This document shows positions 51,397 through 59,830 of a DNA stretch of 64,000 bases, piece by piece (position 1 is the first letter of the stretch; every line of letters starts with the position of its first letter). The DNA comes from Pseudomonadota bacterium (GTDB lineage: Bacteria; Cyanobacteriota; Vampirovibrionia; Obscuribacterales; Obscuribacteraceae), in NCBI GenBank assembly GCA_021325555.1, contig JAJPGY010000015.1:1-64000 (forward strand), written 5' to 3'. Below the pieces are notes generated by a model. That model was not told where the DNA came from and made no database searches. It worked only from the letters and a program-made list of their open reading frames with translations. The position numbers were made by a program, and so were the translations under genes.

Positions 51397-51609
51397 ATGA
51401 GCACGACTAGAACGTTAGACCAGTTGCTGGAGAAGCACCCGAACCGCTACGAGCTGGTTTTGAAGGTGGCCCAGCGCGCCAAGCAGATCAAGAACGAGAC
51501 GCGCGATCAACAGAAAGCGACCAACGCCGTCATTCAGGCGTTGCAGATGGTTGCCGCCGAAGGGGACGGGACAATCCTCATCTCCTCCTCTGATTACAAG
51601 CTGTATTGA
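51397..51609 (+). CDS. rpoZ: RNA polymerase omega subunit
   Basis: The 70-residue protein has the omega features: LLEKHPNRYELVLKVAQRAKQI followed by the ATNAVIQAL helix. It binds RpoB' and assists polymerase assembly and, in some bacteria, ppGpp sensing. It is in one transcription unit with gmk. Confidence 0.92.
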   Translation: MSTTRTLDQLLEKHPNRYELVLKVAQRAKQIKNETRDQQKATNAVIQALQMVAAEGDGTILISSSDYKLY

Positions 51610-51744
51610 TCGTTCACAAAACTTCGTATTCACCCCATTAAAGTCGGCTAAAATCCGTGGATCAGCCGAACGGGCCATTGCCATCCCTGGAAGAAATAAT
51701 TAAACTCTTGTACTGGAAGATCGGTACAGGAGCAAGCGACGACG

Positions 51745-51954
51745 ATGGATTTCTGGTCGATTGCGCTAATTCTGGCTTTCCTGGCGGGGATCATGGGATG
51801 GACCATGACGCCGTTCACCAACGCGGTGCTATGGTACTGCGACTGGCGCGACGGCATCGACATCAACTGGGGCATGGACACCGTCTTCAGCATCGCCGTG
51901 CCGTTTGCCTGGATCTTCGCCATATTCGAGATTGTATTGCTCTACTGCAAGTAG
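51745..51954 (+). CDS. Small two-helix membrane protein, unknown
   Basis: ATG 51745 gives 69 residues; AGGAG lies about 13 bases upstream, further than usual. Two hydrophobic helices (FWSIALILAFLAGIMGW and TVFSIAVPFAWIFAIFEIVLLY) flank a Trp/Asp-rich loop (YCDWRDGIDINWGMD). The composition is typical of a genuine membrane peptide. The whole 3' part is antisense to the C-terminal codons of dusB. I recognise no family. Confidence 0.5.
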   Translation: MDFWSIALILAFLAGIMGWTMTPFTNAVLWYCDWRDGIDINWGMDTVFSIAVPFAWIFAIFEIVLLYCK

Positions 51955-52944
51955 GAAGCGCCGCCTTCCCTCGCTGCCGCCCACCTGCCAGGCCAGCTCG
52001 GCGATGATCTCGGCTGCCTGACCGGCGCCGGTTAGCTGGGTCAGCCGCGCCCGGTAGGGCGCCGAGCCGGGGATGCCTTTGGTGTAGTGGGTCAGGTGCC
52101 GTCGCGACTCGTTGGTCCCCACCCGCACGCCCTTATAGGCGATGAGCCGAAGGCAGTGCCGGTAGGCCGTTACCAGCCGCTCCACCTCATCCGGCGGCTC
52201 GCCGGCGTTGCCGGTGGCCAGCAGCCGCGAGATGCGCGCGATAAGCCAGGGGTTGCCGAGCGTCCCCCGCGCCACCGCCACGCCGTCGCAGCCGGTGGTC
52301 TCGAGCAGCCTCACGGCATCCTCCGGCTCGAACACATCGCCGTTGCCGAAGACGGGGATCGACAGCGCCCGTTTCACCCTGCCGATGAACTGCCAGTCCG
52401 CCTTTCCCGAGTAGAGCTGCTGCCTGGTGCGCCCGTGGACGGTGACCGCGTTCACCCCGGCCTCCTCGAGCATCTGCCCGAAGCTGACCGCGGTGCGCGT
52501 CTGGTCGTCCCAACCGAGGCGGAACTTGACGGTAAGCGGGATCGAGATTGCCGCCCGCACGGCCCGGACGATCTCCCGGGCCAGCTCGGGCTCGCGCATC
52601 AGGGCGCAGCCGTCCTTGCCCCGGGTGATCTTCGGCACCGGGCAGCCCATGTTGATGTCCACGAAATCGGCGCCGCGCCGCTCGGCCATGACGGCCGCCT
52701 GGGCCATCACATCGGGCTCGTGGCCGAAGATCTGGATGCCTATGGGCCGCTCGCTTTCGGACAGATCCATGAGCCTCGTCTCGGGCCGGTTCATGAGAGC
52801 CCGGCTGGACACCATCTCGGTGGCGAGCAGGCAGCCGGGATCGACCTGGCGCACGATGCCCCGGAAGACGATGTCCGTCACCCCGGCCATCGGCGGGACG
52901 TAAACCGGGCTTGTAACCTTGAGCGATCCAATATGAACGGTCAT
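51829..52944 (-). CDS. dusB: tRNA-dihydrouridine synthase
   Basis: ATG 52944 gives 371 residues, longer than the usual 320-350. Motifs are VPPMAGVTDIVFR (FMN), a PIGIQIFGHEPD strand, DINMGCPVPKI with the catalytic cysteine, VKFRLGWDD, VHGRTRQQLYSGKADW, and GNGDVFEPEDA. It reduces uridines in the tRNA D-loop with FMN and NADPH. The last 40 or so codons are antisense to the 51745 membrane protein and look nonconserved (GDAEDGVHAPVDVDAVAP), so the stop may have drifted. It is convergent with rpoZ and its neighbour. Confidence 0.93.
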   Translation of the reverse strand: MTVHIGSLKVTSPVYVPPMAGVTDIVFRGIVRQVDPGCLLATEMVSSRALMNRPETRLMDLSESERPIGIQIFGHEPDVMAQAAVMAERRGADFVDINMGCPVPKITRGKDGCALMREPELAREIVRAVRAAISIPLTVKFRLGWDDQTRTAVSFGQMLEEAGVNAVTVHGRTRQQLYSGKADWQFIGRVKRALSIPVFGNGDVFEPEDAVRLLETTGCDGVAVARGTLGNPWLIARISRLLATGNAGEPPDEVERLVTAYRHCLRLIAYKGVRVGTNESRRHLTHYTKGIPGSAPYRARLTQLTGAGQAAEIIAELAWQVGGSEGRRRFLLAVEQYNLEYGEDPGKRHGDAEDGVHAPVDVDAVAPVAVP

Positions 52945-53096
52945 AAGTAATGAGTTTACAAGAAGAGCGCCGCCCAGCCAACCACAACCCGCGCAAGGGG
53001 GCCTCGCCTGCGCCGGCGCCGCGCAAGGAGGTTTGTGGCCCCGATCCGCGTTGCAGGATCTACAATATCTGGCAGGCTTACCGGAGGGACGCTTGG

Positions 53097-53462
53097 ATGT
53101 CCAAGTTCGACTGGATGTACGATCGCCGTGGCTGAAAGACTTGCGGGCGGGCCCGGGAGTTTCTTGGGCGAAACAAGGTGGATGTGGCTCAAATCGTCGA
53201 CGCGAGAAAAACGCCGATGGGCCGTTCAGAGGCGCTGGCGCTGGCCGGACAAGCGGACGAGCTCTACGTCGCAAAGGGAGCCAGCGTGCTGCACGTCGAT
53301 CTTGCCCGGAGCCGGCCGAGCGACGACGAGATTGTCGATCTCATGCTCGGGCCGACCGGCAACCTTCGGGCGCCAACGGTCAGGCGCGGCCGGACCCTCA
53401 TCGTCGGGTTCGACGAGCAATCGTACAAGAGCGTTGCCGGCTTAATCGCCTCCCGGAGGTAA
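53097..53462 (+). CDS. Probable selenoprotein: ArsC/Spx-like thioredoxin-fold protein with Sec encoded by TGA at 53133
   Basis: ATG 53097 follows GGAGGG (53083-53088) at 8 bases. The frame reads MSKFDWMYDRRG, then TGA (53133-53135), then KTCGRAREFLG and on without a break to the TAA at 53460. With TGA read as selenocysteine the product is 121 residues with a U13-x-x-C16 redox motif at the start of the first helix. The rest (VDARKTPMGRSEALAL, VAKGASVLHVDL, GPTGNLRAPT, LIVGFDEQSYK) matches the NCBI-described ArsC family (seleno)protein group, where Sec or Cys occupies this position. TGA acts as a normal stop in other genes here. A SECIS-like hairpin lies at 53151-53169. Standard annotation would give only a 94-residue fragment from GTG 53178. 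The alternative is a Cys-to-stop mutation or sequencing error. Confidence 0.8.
53151..53169 (+). other. SECIS-like stem-loop
   Basis: GCCCGGG (53151-53157) pairs with CTTGGGC (53163-53169), 7 bp with two G-U wobbles, around loop AGTTT. The loop starts 22 bases after the TGA and has a G in its first two positions, as bacterial SECIS elements require. CTTG (53140-53143) and CAAG (53174-53177) can form a lower stem. Folding was done by eye only. Confidence 0.6.
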
Positions 53463-53518
53463 TGCGCTCGATGCGCGGTCAAAATCCCCCCTGCTCAGGG
53501 GGTCCGGCGAGGTAACCG

Positions 53519-53887
53519 ATGGCCAGGATCCTGCTTGTTGAAGACGATTTGGACCTCTCCGACACCCTCAAGGATTGGCTCGAGTGCAGCGAGCACACGG
53601 TCGACACCGCCTATTCCGGGCCGGAAGCGCTCGACAAGATGCAGGCAGGCAGGTACGACGTCATCGTTCTCGACTGGCAGCTTCCCGTAATGGCCGGCCC
53701 GGAGGTGGTCCGCCGTTATCGCTCGGGCGGCGGCAAGGATCGGGTGCTGATGCTCACCGGCAACCGGGAGGCCGGCTCCAGGGACGCCGGGCTGTCAGCC
53801 GGCGCCGACGACTACCTGCCCAAGCCGTTCAACCTGGATCAGCTGAGCGAGCGCCTGCGTTCCATCCTCGAGCGCGACTGGCAGTGA
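53519..53887 (+). CDS. Single-domain response regulator
   Basis: ATG 53519 follows GAGGT. The 122-residue receiver has ILLVEDDLDL, acceptor Asp52 (VLDWQLPVMAG), a conserved Thr in MLTGN and Lys in YLPKPFN. It closely resembles the receiver of the OmpR-type regulator at 12678, so it is likely an output-less paralogue. It precedes the sensor kinase at 54211 by 323 bp and is probably part of that relay. Confidence 0.9.
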   Translation: MARILLVEDDLDLSDTLKDWLECSEHTVDTAYSGPEALDKMQAGRYDVIVLDWQLPVMAGPEVVRRYRSGGGKDRVLMLTGNREAGSRDAGLSAGADDYLPKPFNLDQLSERLRSILERDWQ

Positions 53888-54210
53888 GCATAGTTTCCGC
53901 ACGATGCTATTTCAGCAGCCCGGCCGGGTCGGCGGCCAGCCCTGTCTCCGGTGCCGCGCCTGCGGGATGACCGGCACGCTGCCTTCAGGCAGAGCACCAC
54001 CACGACCGGTGGCTCTGTCCCCGCAAGTGGTGGCAGGCGCGGCTGCCGTCCCGGCGCGGGCGAAGGCGCAGGATCCGCGCCCGGCCTGGTGAAGCAGGCC
54101 TCAAGAGTAAAATGGCGGGGACGACGGCTGAGGCAAAATGGCCGCGGCGGGGCTGGCGCCGGCAGCCCGGGTATAAAGGAGCGGGTACCCGCAAGCTTCT
54201 CCCAACAGGA
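53888..54210 (+). promoter_or_regulatory. 323-bp gap before the sensor kinase; palindrome at 54181-54192
   Basis: No supported gene was found here. A short plus-strand frame at 53904-54092 has a C-x-x-C-x-x-C pattern but no ribosome binding site. TATAAA (54172-54177) is a possible -10 box without a good -35. Directly after it is the perfect 12-bp palindrome GCGGGTACCCGC (54181-54192), 18 bp before the kinase ATG, which could be an operator or a leader hairpin. I see no riboswitch consensus. Confidence 0.4.
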
Positions 54211-56403
54211 ATGCACTTCTCAACGCTTCGCAAGATCAATCTCAAGCTGTCCCACAAGGCGCTCATCCTTGTGGCGGTGCCGCTTGTTTTCGAGGCCGTC
54301 TTTTTTGGCGCGCTGCTGACCATGCTGCGCCAGACCGAAGCCGAGGTGGCCCGGGAGGAGCACGCCAAGCAGGTGATGATCAGCCTCAACGCGCTCATGG
54401 GCGACTTCATGGACGCCTCGAAGTCGATCGGTCTTTACATCGCGCTCAAGGAGGAATCTTTCCTCAACAAGTACTCGGCGGCGGTTTCACCGATACCCGG
54501 GGAGATCAGGCATCTGCGGGAGCTTTTGAAAGACGATCCCAACGCGCAACAGTCCGTCGATCATCTCGAGCAGGTTGCCGGTCAGACGATGTCGGTGCTT
54601 GACGAGGGCATCGCCCTCGTGAAAAGCGGGGACGTGAGCGCTGGCTTGAAGCAGATCCGCGAGGTGCGCAAGGCGCTGCACCTGATCGACGACTACATGG
54701 GCAGCGTGAGGGCGCGCTCCAATCTCGTGGCCCAGGAGAGCCCGCAGATTCAAGCCCGCACCCGCGAAATGATGAAGGCCATCCTCGTGGCCGGGCTTGT
54801 CTTCAACGTGCTGCTGGCCATCTCGCTGGCCGTCTACTTCAATCGCGGCACGGCGCGCCGGCTGGCCCTGCTCATGGACAACACGCGCCGGCTGGCCAGG
54901 GGCGATGAGCTCAACCCGCCCGTCGGCGGCGGCGACGAGATCGCGCACCTCGACCGGGTCTTCCGCGAGATGTCCGACGCGCTCGAGCTGGCCCGCCAGA
55001 AAGAGCTGGCCGTGATCGAGAACGCCGAGGACGTCATCTGCACGATCGATTTCAACGGCACCTTCGCCAAGGTCAGCCCGGCATCGGTGAAGGTATGGGG
55101 ATACGCGCCGGAGGAGCTCACCGGGCGGAACTTCACGGAGATCATCTCCCCCGGGAGCGTGAGCGAGACAGCCGCACTGGTGCACGAGCTCATGAACGGC
55201 CGCCAGTCGGCTCCCTTTGAAAGCAAGATAAGAAGGAAGGACGGCACCCTGGTCGACATTCTCTGGTCCGCCCACTGGTCGGAAGGCGACAAGTCGCTCT
55301 TCTGCGTCGCCCACGATATTACGGATCGCAAGCTGGCCGAGGACCTCCTGCGGGCCAGCGAAGCCCGGGTGCGGCTCATTGTCGAGAGCATGCCGGTCGG
55401 GCTCGTGATCACGGATCAAAAGGGCGCCATACAGATGATCAATCCGACCACGGCAAAGATGTTCGGATACGAGGACGGCGAGCTCGCGGACAAGCCGTTG
55501 AGCGTGCTGTTCACCGGCGCAGCGGAGACCGACGGCTTCATGGAGGGGATTGCCGGCAAGGCGATCGGGCGCATCTACGAGACGGATGCGAAACGCAAGA
55601 GCGGTCAGTCGCTGCCGGTCCAACTTTCCCTGACCGCTTTTCAGGCCATCGAGGGCCAGAGCTACCTGGCGGTCATCCTGGACATCACCGAGCGCAAGGA
55701 GATCGAGCGCTTGAAACAGGAGTTCGTGGCCATGATCAGCCACGACCTCAGAACCCCGCTCACCTCCATTCAGATCTTCCTGAACATGCTGACCAGGGGC
55801 GCATTCGGAACGATCTCCGATAGCGGCTTGAAAAAAGCGGACATGGCCGATCGCAACGCCACCCGCCTGATCAATCTTGTAAACGATCTGCTGGACATCG
55901 AAAAGCTGGAGTCCGGGCAGCTCCAGCTCCATTGCCAGGCCGTCACCCTCAAGCCGGTCATCGAACGGTCGGTGGAGTCGGTTCGAGGCTTTGCCGAGCA
56001 GCAGGGGGTGACGCTTGCGGTCGAGCCGATCTCCGACGGCGAGCTGTTCGCCGACAGCGACCGGCTGGTGCAGGTGGTGGTCAATCTCCTGGGCAACGCC
56101 GTCAAGTTCTCGCCGAAAGGGAGCGTGGTGACCGTCTCCACGAACAAGGGCCCGGAGTGGCTCGAGCTGCGGGTGACCGATCGCGGGCGCGGTGTTCCCG
56201 CTCACTTGCGGGAGACGATCTTCGAGCGCTTCAAGCAGGTGGAGGCCAGGGACGCCACCGAGAAGGGCGGCACCGGGCTCGGGCTGGCCATCTGCAAGGC
56301 GATTGTCGAGCAGCACGGCGGGCAGATCGGCGTCGAATCGCAGGAGGGGCAGGGCAGCAGCTTCTGGTTCCGCCTGCCCCTGGCGAAGACGCCGGTGGCG
56401 TGA
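54211..56403 (+). CDS. Membrane sensor histidine kinase (periplasmic sensor-HAMP-PAS-PAS-HisKA-HATPase)
   Basis: ATG 54211 (730 residues; upstream in-frame starts lack a ribosome binding site). Two membrane helices (about 14-36 and 191-212) bracket a helical periplasmic domain (about 37-190) of CHASE3 or four-helix-bundle type. A HAMP domain (GTARRLALLMDNTRRLARGDELN), PAS (about 260-385), PAS (about 390-500), HisKA with His511 (MISHDLRTPLTSIQ) and an HATPase domain ([23 protein letters not shown]) follow. The receiver at 53519 and the HPt/receiver protein at 56464 are natural partners. The stimulus is unknown. Confidence 0.93.
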   Translation: MHFSTLRKINLKLSHKALILVAVPLVFEAVFFGALLTMLRQTEAEVAREEHAKQVMISLNALMGDFMDASKSIGLYIALKEESFLNKYSAAVSPIPGEIRHLRELLKDDPNAQQSVDHLEQVAGQTMSVLDEGIALVKSGDVSAGLKQIREVRKALHLIDDYMGSVRARSNLVAQESPQIQARTREMMKAILVAGLVFNVLLAISLAVYFNRGTARRLALLMDNTRRLARGDELNPPVGGGDEIAHLDRVFREMSDALELARQKELAVIENAEDVICTIDFNGTFAKVSPASVKVWGYAPEELTGRNFTEIISPGSVSETAALVHELMNGRQSAPFESKIRRKDGTLVDILWSAHWSEGDKSLFCVAHDITDRKLAEDLLRASEARVRLIVESMPVGLVITDQKGAIQMINPTTAKMFGYEDGELADKPLSVLFTGAAETDGFMEGIAGKAIGRIYETDAKRKSGQSLPVQLSLTAFQAIEGQSYLAVILDITERKEIERLKQEFVAMISHDLRTPLTSIQIFLNMLTRGAFGTISDSGLKKADMADRNATRLINLVNDLLDIEKLESGQLQLHCQAVTLKPVIERSVESVRGFAEQQGVTLAVEPISDGELFADSDRLVQVVVNLLGNAVKFSPKGSVVTVSTNKGPEWLELRVTDRGRGVPAHLRETIFERFKQVEARDATEKGGTGLGLAICKAIVEQHGGQIGVESQEGQGSSFWFRLPLAKTPVA

Positions 56404-56463
56404 GAGGGCGACTGTGATAGAGTTTTTGTGGGGTAGCTGCGGCCACGAGCCGCCGAGGGACTG

Positions 56464-58113
56464 ATGTACAACTGGCAGACACGTTTCAACGAGCGACGCT
56501 CCCAATTCATCAGCCGATCGCTGGAGCGGCTGGCGGGGATCGACGGCCTGATCGGTTTCCTGGAGCAGAGACCCGGCGATCTCGGGCTGTTGAAGCAGAT
56601 CGCCCAGCACTTCCACCAGCTGAACGGCGCCGCCGGCATCTACGAGATGAACGAGCTCTGCAAACTGGCCGGGCACGGTGAGGACCAGACAATCCGTCTC
56701 GTCTCCGCCGGCGGCGGCGCCGGGCCGAACGAGATTGCCGGCCTGCGCGAGATCGTCAAAGCGCTGCGCCTGCAATTGAGCGGGCAACAGGGCGCCGCCG
56801 AGACGGCCCCTGCCCTGGAGTCGCCGGGACCGGCGACCTCGGCCGTGGAGGTGGTGATGGCCATTCCCGATCAGACGGCCATGTACGCAATCACCAGGCT
56901 CCTGGAGCAGAAGAACATCGCGGTGCGTCCCTGCCGCACGGCCGCCGCCGCCAAGGAGGCGATCAGCCAGCGCCTGCCCGAGGGCCTCATCCTGGGCATC
57001 CCGCTGCCGGATTCTCTGGGTTTCGAGGTGGCCCGGGATCTTCGCGCGATGCCGGGCGGGCAGCGCACGGCCATCATCGTGCTCAGCCAGGAAGCGCGCT
57101 TCCCGGACAAGGTGGTGGCCCTGCGGAGCGGCGCCGACGCCCTTTTCGAGCACCCGCTCGATCACGACAAGGTCGTCGCCAAGATGCTTGCCCTCATGGA
57201 CCGTGACCGCCCGCAGTCGCTCAGGGTGCTCTCGGTCGAGGACGACCCGGATCAAGCCGCCTTCATCCGCTCCGTGCTGGAGACAGCCGGGTACAACGTG
57301 GCGACAATCGATGACCCCCGGCACTTCGAGGAGACGCTCATCCGATTCGACCCGCATATCTTGCTGCTAGACATCATGCTCGGCGAGATGAACGGCTTCG
57401 AGCTGGCAAAATACGTCAGGCAGAGCGAGAAGTTCGCCAACCTGCCCATCCTCTTCCTGACCACCCAGAACCAGCTCAACTTCCACATACAAAGCGCGCG
57501 GGTAGGCGGTGACGATCACCTGGTGAAGCCGGTTGCGCCACCACTGCTGGTGGCAGCCGTGGCCGGCCGCCTGGAGCGCTACCGGGCGCTTCAAAAGCAG
57601 CTGGGCAGGGATGCCCTCACCGGCTGGCTCACCCACGGGACGTTCATGGAGCAGGCAGCCAGGATCGTGGCCAATTACGATCGCAAATATTCCGTGGCCC
57701 TTATCGTCTTCGATATCGACAACATGCAATCCATCAACGACAGGTGCGGCTACGCGGCCGGCGACAAGGTGATCCTCTCCCTGGCCAATCTGCTCAAGCA
57801 GGGCTTCCGGCAGTCGGACCGGCTGGGGCGCATCGATGGAGACGAATTCGCGGTGATCCTCGATGATCTCGACTACTACGAGCTGGAGTCGCTCACCACC
57901 CACGCCCTGCAGGAATTCGAGCAGGTCAGGCACCTGGCCTCGGGAACACCCTTTCAGGCGACGGCCAGCGCGGGGATAGCGGTCCTGCAGCCAGGCATGG
58001 ATCTGCGCGCGTGGGGAACGGCGGCCGAGCAGGCCTTGCGGCAGGCCAAAGAGAAGGGCCGAAATCGCGCCGTCACCGCCCAGATTGCCCACACCTGGGA
58101 AAGGGGACGATGA
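56464..58113 (+). CDS. HPt-receiver-receiver-GGDEF signalling protein with degenerate sites
   Basis: The 549-residue protein starts with an HPt domain (His51 in HFHQLNGAAG). A pseudoreceiver (about 128-250) follows, whose acceptor Asp is Gly (LILGIPLPDSLGFE). A second receiver (about 255-375) has LSVEDDPDQ and acceptor Asp in LLLDIMLGEMNGFE. The GGDEF domain (about 385-540) reads RIDGDEFAVIL, with D for the first G, and FDIDNMQSIND, where the usual K of FK is Q. Diguanylate cyclase activity is therefore doubtful and it may instead bind GTP or c-di-GMP or act as a scaffold. The last codon overlaps znuC-like 58110 by 4 bp. Confidence 0.88.
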   Translation: MYNWQTRFNERRSQFISRSLERLAGIDGLIGFLEQRPGDLGLLKQIAQHFHQLNGAAGIYEMNELCKLAGHGEDQTIRLVSAGGGAGPNEIAGLREIVKALRLQLSGQQGAAETAPALESPGPATSAVEVVMAIPDQTAMYAITRLLEQKNIAVRPCRTAAAAKEAISQRLPEGLILGIPLPDSLGFEVARDLRAMPGGQRTAIIVLSQEARFPDKVVALRSGADALFEHPLDHDKVVAKMLALMDRDRPQSLRVLSVEDDPDQAAFIRSVLETAGYNVATIDDPRHFEETLIRFDPHILLLDIMLGEMNGFELAKYVRQSEKFANLPILFLTTQNQLNFHIQSARVGGDDHLVKPVAPPLLVAAVAGRLERYRALQKQLGRDALTGWLTHGTFMEQAARIVANYDRKYSVALIVFDIDNMQSINDRCGYAAGDKVILSLANLLKQGFRQSDRLGRIDGDEFAVILDDLDYYELESLTTHALQEFEQVRHLASGTPFQATASAGIAVLQPGMDLRAWGTAAEQALRQAKEKGRNRAVTAQIAHTWERGR

Positions 58114-58928
58114 GTCAACCCCAGACACCGCTATCGATCAACCTGGTGAACGTATGGGCCGGCTACCGCCGCCAGCCGATCCTGGCCGATATCTCCCTGT
58201 CCATCGCGCCCGGCGATTTCGTGGGGGTGATCGGTCCCAACGGCTGCGGAAAGTCCACCCTGCTCAAAGTGATTCTCGGTCTGGTGAAGCCGGCTCGCGG
58301 CGAGGTGACGGTGGGCGGTCAGCCACCGGATAAGGTGCGCAGCCGGATCGGCTACCTGCCCCAGTTGACCCAGATCGATTTCAATTTCCCGCTTACGGTC
58401 TGGGACGTCGTCCTCATGGGCCGATACGGCAAGCTCGGTCTGGTGCGGCGGCCGAGCCCGGCAGATCGCGCGGCGGCCCAGGCCGCCATCGAGCGCGTCG
58501 GTCTCGCCGACCTGCGGCATCTGCCCATCGGCCAGCTTTCCGGCGGCCAGCGGCAGCGGGCCTTCATCGCCCGCGCCATTGCCGCCGAGCCGGATCTGCT
58601 GGTGCTGGACGAGCCGATCACCGGCGTGGACATAACCACCCAGCACGCGCTCTCCCACCTGCTCGAGGAGGTGAACCAGGGCGGCATCACGATCGTGAAC
58701 ACGACCCACGATCTCAACTGCGTCGCCTCCAGCTTCAATCGCGTCGTCTGCCTGAACAACCGTCTGGTCGCCTTCGGCACGCCCGAGGAGGTGCTGACCC
58801 GGGACATTCTCAACGAGACATACGGCAGCCACCTGCTGATGGCCGCCGGAGGAGATCGGCTCTTCCCCCTGCACGATCACACGGAGGCCGGGGAGCACTC
58901 ACACGCGGTGGAGAAGCAAAGAACATGA
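58110..58928 (+). CDS. Zinc/manganese-type ABC transporter ATP-binding protein (ZnuC-like)
   Basis: AAGGGGA precedes ATG 58110, which overlaps the previous stop (ATGA). The 272-residue protein has Walker A GPNGCGKST, Q-loop LPQLTQID, signature LSGGQRQR, Walker B LLVLDEP, and the switch His in TTHDL. The C-terminus is His-rich (HDHTEAGEHSHAV), as in many zinc importers. With the permease at 58925 it forms a metal importer of the ZnuBC/MntAB class; the metal is inferred. No substrate-binding protein gene is adjacent. Confidence 0.9.
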   Translation: MSQPQTPLSINLVNVWAGYRRQPILADISLSIAPGDFVGVIGPNGCGKSTLLKVILGLVKPARGEVTVGGQPPDKVRSRIGYLPQLTQIDFNFPLTVWDVVLMGRYGKLGLVRRPSPADRAAAQAAIERVGLADLRHLPIGQLSGGQRQRAFIARAIAAEPDLLVLDEPITGVDITTQHALSHLLEEVNQGGITIVNTTHDLNCVASSFNRVVCLNNRLVAFGTPEEVLTRDILNETYGSHLLMAAGGDRLFPLHDHTEAGEHSHAVEKQRT

Positions 58929-59830
58929 ACTGGCTGACCCAATTGAGCGCGCTGGCGCTCGAGCCGTGGCAGTTCGAATTCCTCCAGCGCGGCATTGCCG
59001 CGATTATCCTGGTCTCCGTGACCTGCGCGGCGGTGGGGACGCACGTGGTTCTGCGCCGCCTCTCCTTCATCGGCGACGGGCTGGCGCACGCGACATTCGG
59101 GGGGCTGGCCGTCGGCTTTCTGCTGAAGCTGAACCTCTTCGCATCGGCGGTGGTGGCAGCCGTCCTCACCGCTTTCGGCATCGGAACCGTGAGCCGCAAG
59201 GCGGATATCAGCCTGGACACATCGATAGGCATCCTCTTCAGCGGCGTTTTCGCGGGCGGCATTGTGATCTTGAGCCACGATCGCGGCTACCGGGGCGATC
59301 TTTTCGATCTTCTTCTGGGCAACGTGCTCACGGTCAGCCAGCTCGATCTCAAGCTGACGCTGGTGACGACGGCGCTTGTCATCTCGTGCCTGATCGTCTT
59401 TTACAAAGAGCTGCTTTTCAGCACCTTCGACGCGGCCGGGGCCGCCGCCGCCGGCATCCCGGTTTTATGGCTGGACTTCGCCCTGCTGGCGCTTATCGCG
59501 CTGACCGTCACCACCGCCCTGCAAACAGTGGGCGTCCTGCTCGTCTCCGCGCTCCTGGTCACGCCTGCCGCCTCGGCCATGCAGCTCACCGACCGCTTCG
59601 GCGTCCTCATGCTCTTGTCAGCGGCGCTGGGGGTCGTCGCCGGTCTCGCCGGGATCTATCTCTCCTACTTCTTCGACGTGCCCGCAGGTGCCGCCGTCGT
59701 TCTCGCTTCCACGGCCATCTTTTTCATCTGCTTTCTGGCCAGCCCGAAACGGGAAGAGTTGCATGTGCCTGAGCCCGGGGATGCCGCCGCGGGACCGGAC
59801 GCGGCCGGACATTTCCATCGCATCAAGTGA
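58925..59830 (+). CDS. Zinc/manganese-type ABC transporter permease (ZnuB-like)
   Basis: The 301-residue protein overlaps the ATPase gene by 4 bp (ATGA). It has about eight membrane helices and the ABC-3 family coupling sequence RRLSFIGDGLAHATFGGLAVG, along with LDTSIGILFSG and a VGVLLVSALLVTPAASA block. It forms the channel of the metal importer. The C-terminal tail carries HFHRIK. Confidence 0.92.
   Translation: MNWLTQLSALALEPWQFEFLQRGIAAIILVSVTCAAVGTHVVLRRLSFIGDGLAHATFGGLAVGFLLKLNLFASAVVAAVLTAFGIGTVSRKADISLDTSIGILFSGVFAGGIVILSHDRGYRGDLFDLLLGNVLTVSQLDLKLTLVTTALVISCLIVFYKELLFSTFDAAGAAAAGIPVLWLDFALLALIALTVTTALQTVGVLLVSALLVTPAASAMQLTDRFGVLMLLSAALGVVAGLAGIYLSYFFDVPAGAAVVLASTAIFFICFLASPKREELHVPEPGDAAAGPDAAGHFHRIK

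Noticed and set aside
51657..52007. Plus-strand ORF with GTG 51657
   Set aside because: It overlaps the better supported 51745 gene in another frame and its second half is Arg/Pro-rich filler.
52950..53135. A 61-residue ORF ending at the TGA
   Set aside because: It is the N-terminal part of the Sec gene with a spurious upstream extension.
53178..53462. A stand-alone 94-residue ORF starting GTG 53178
   Set aside because: It has no ribosome binding site and lacks the first redox helix. The frame continues upstream through a TGA to a better start at 53097.
53904..54092. Small ORF with CLRCRACG before the sensor kinase
   Set aside because: No ribosome binding site, biased composition and no recognisable domain.
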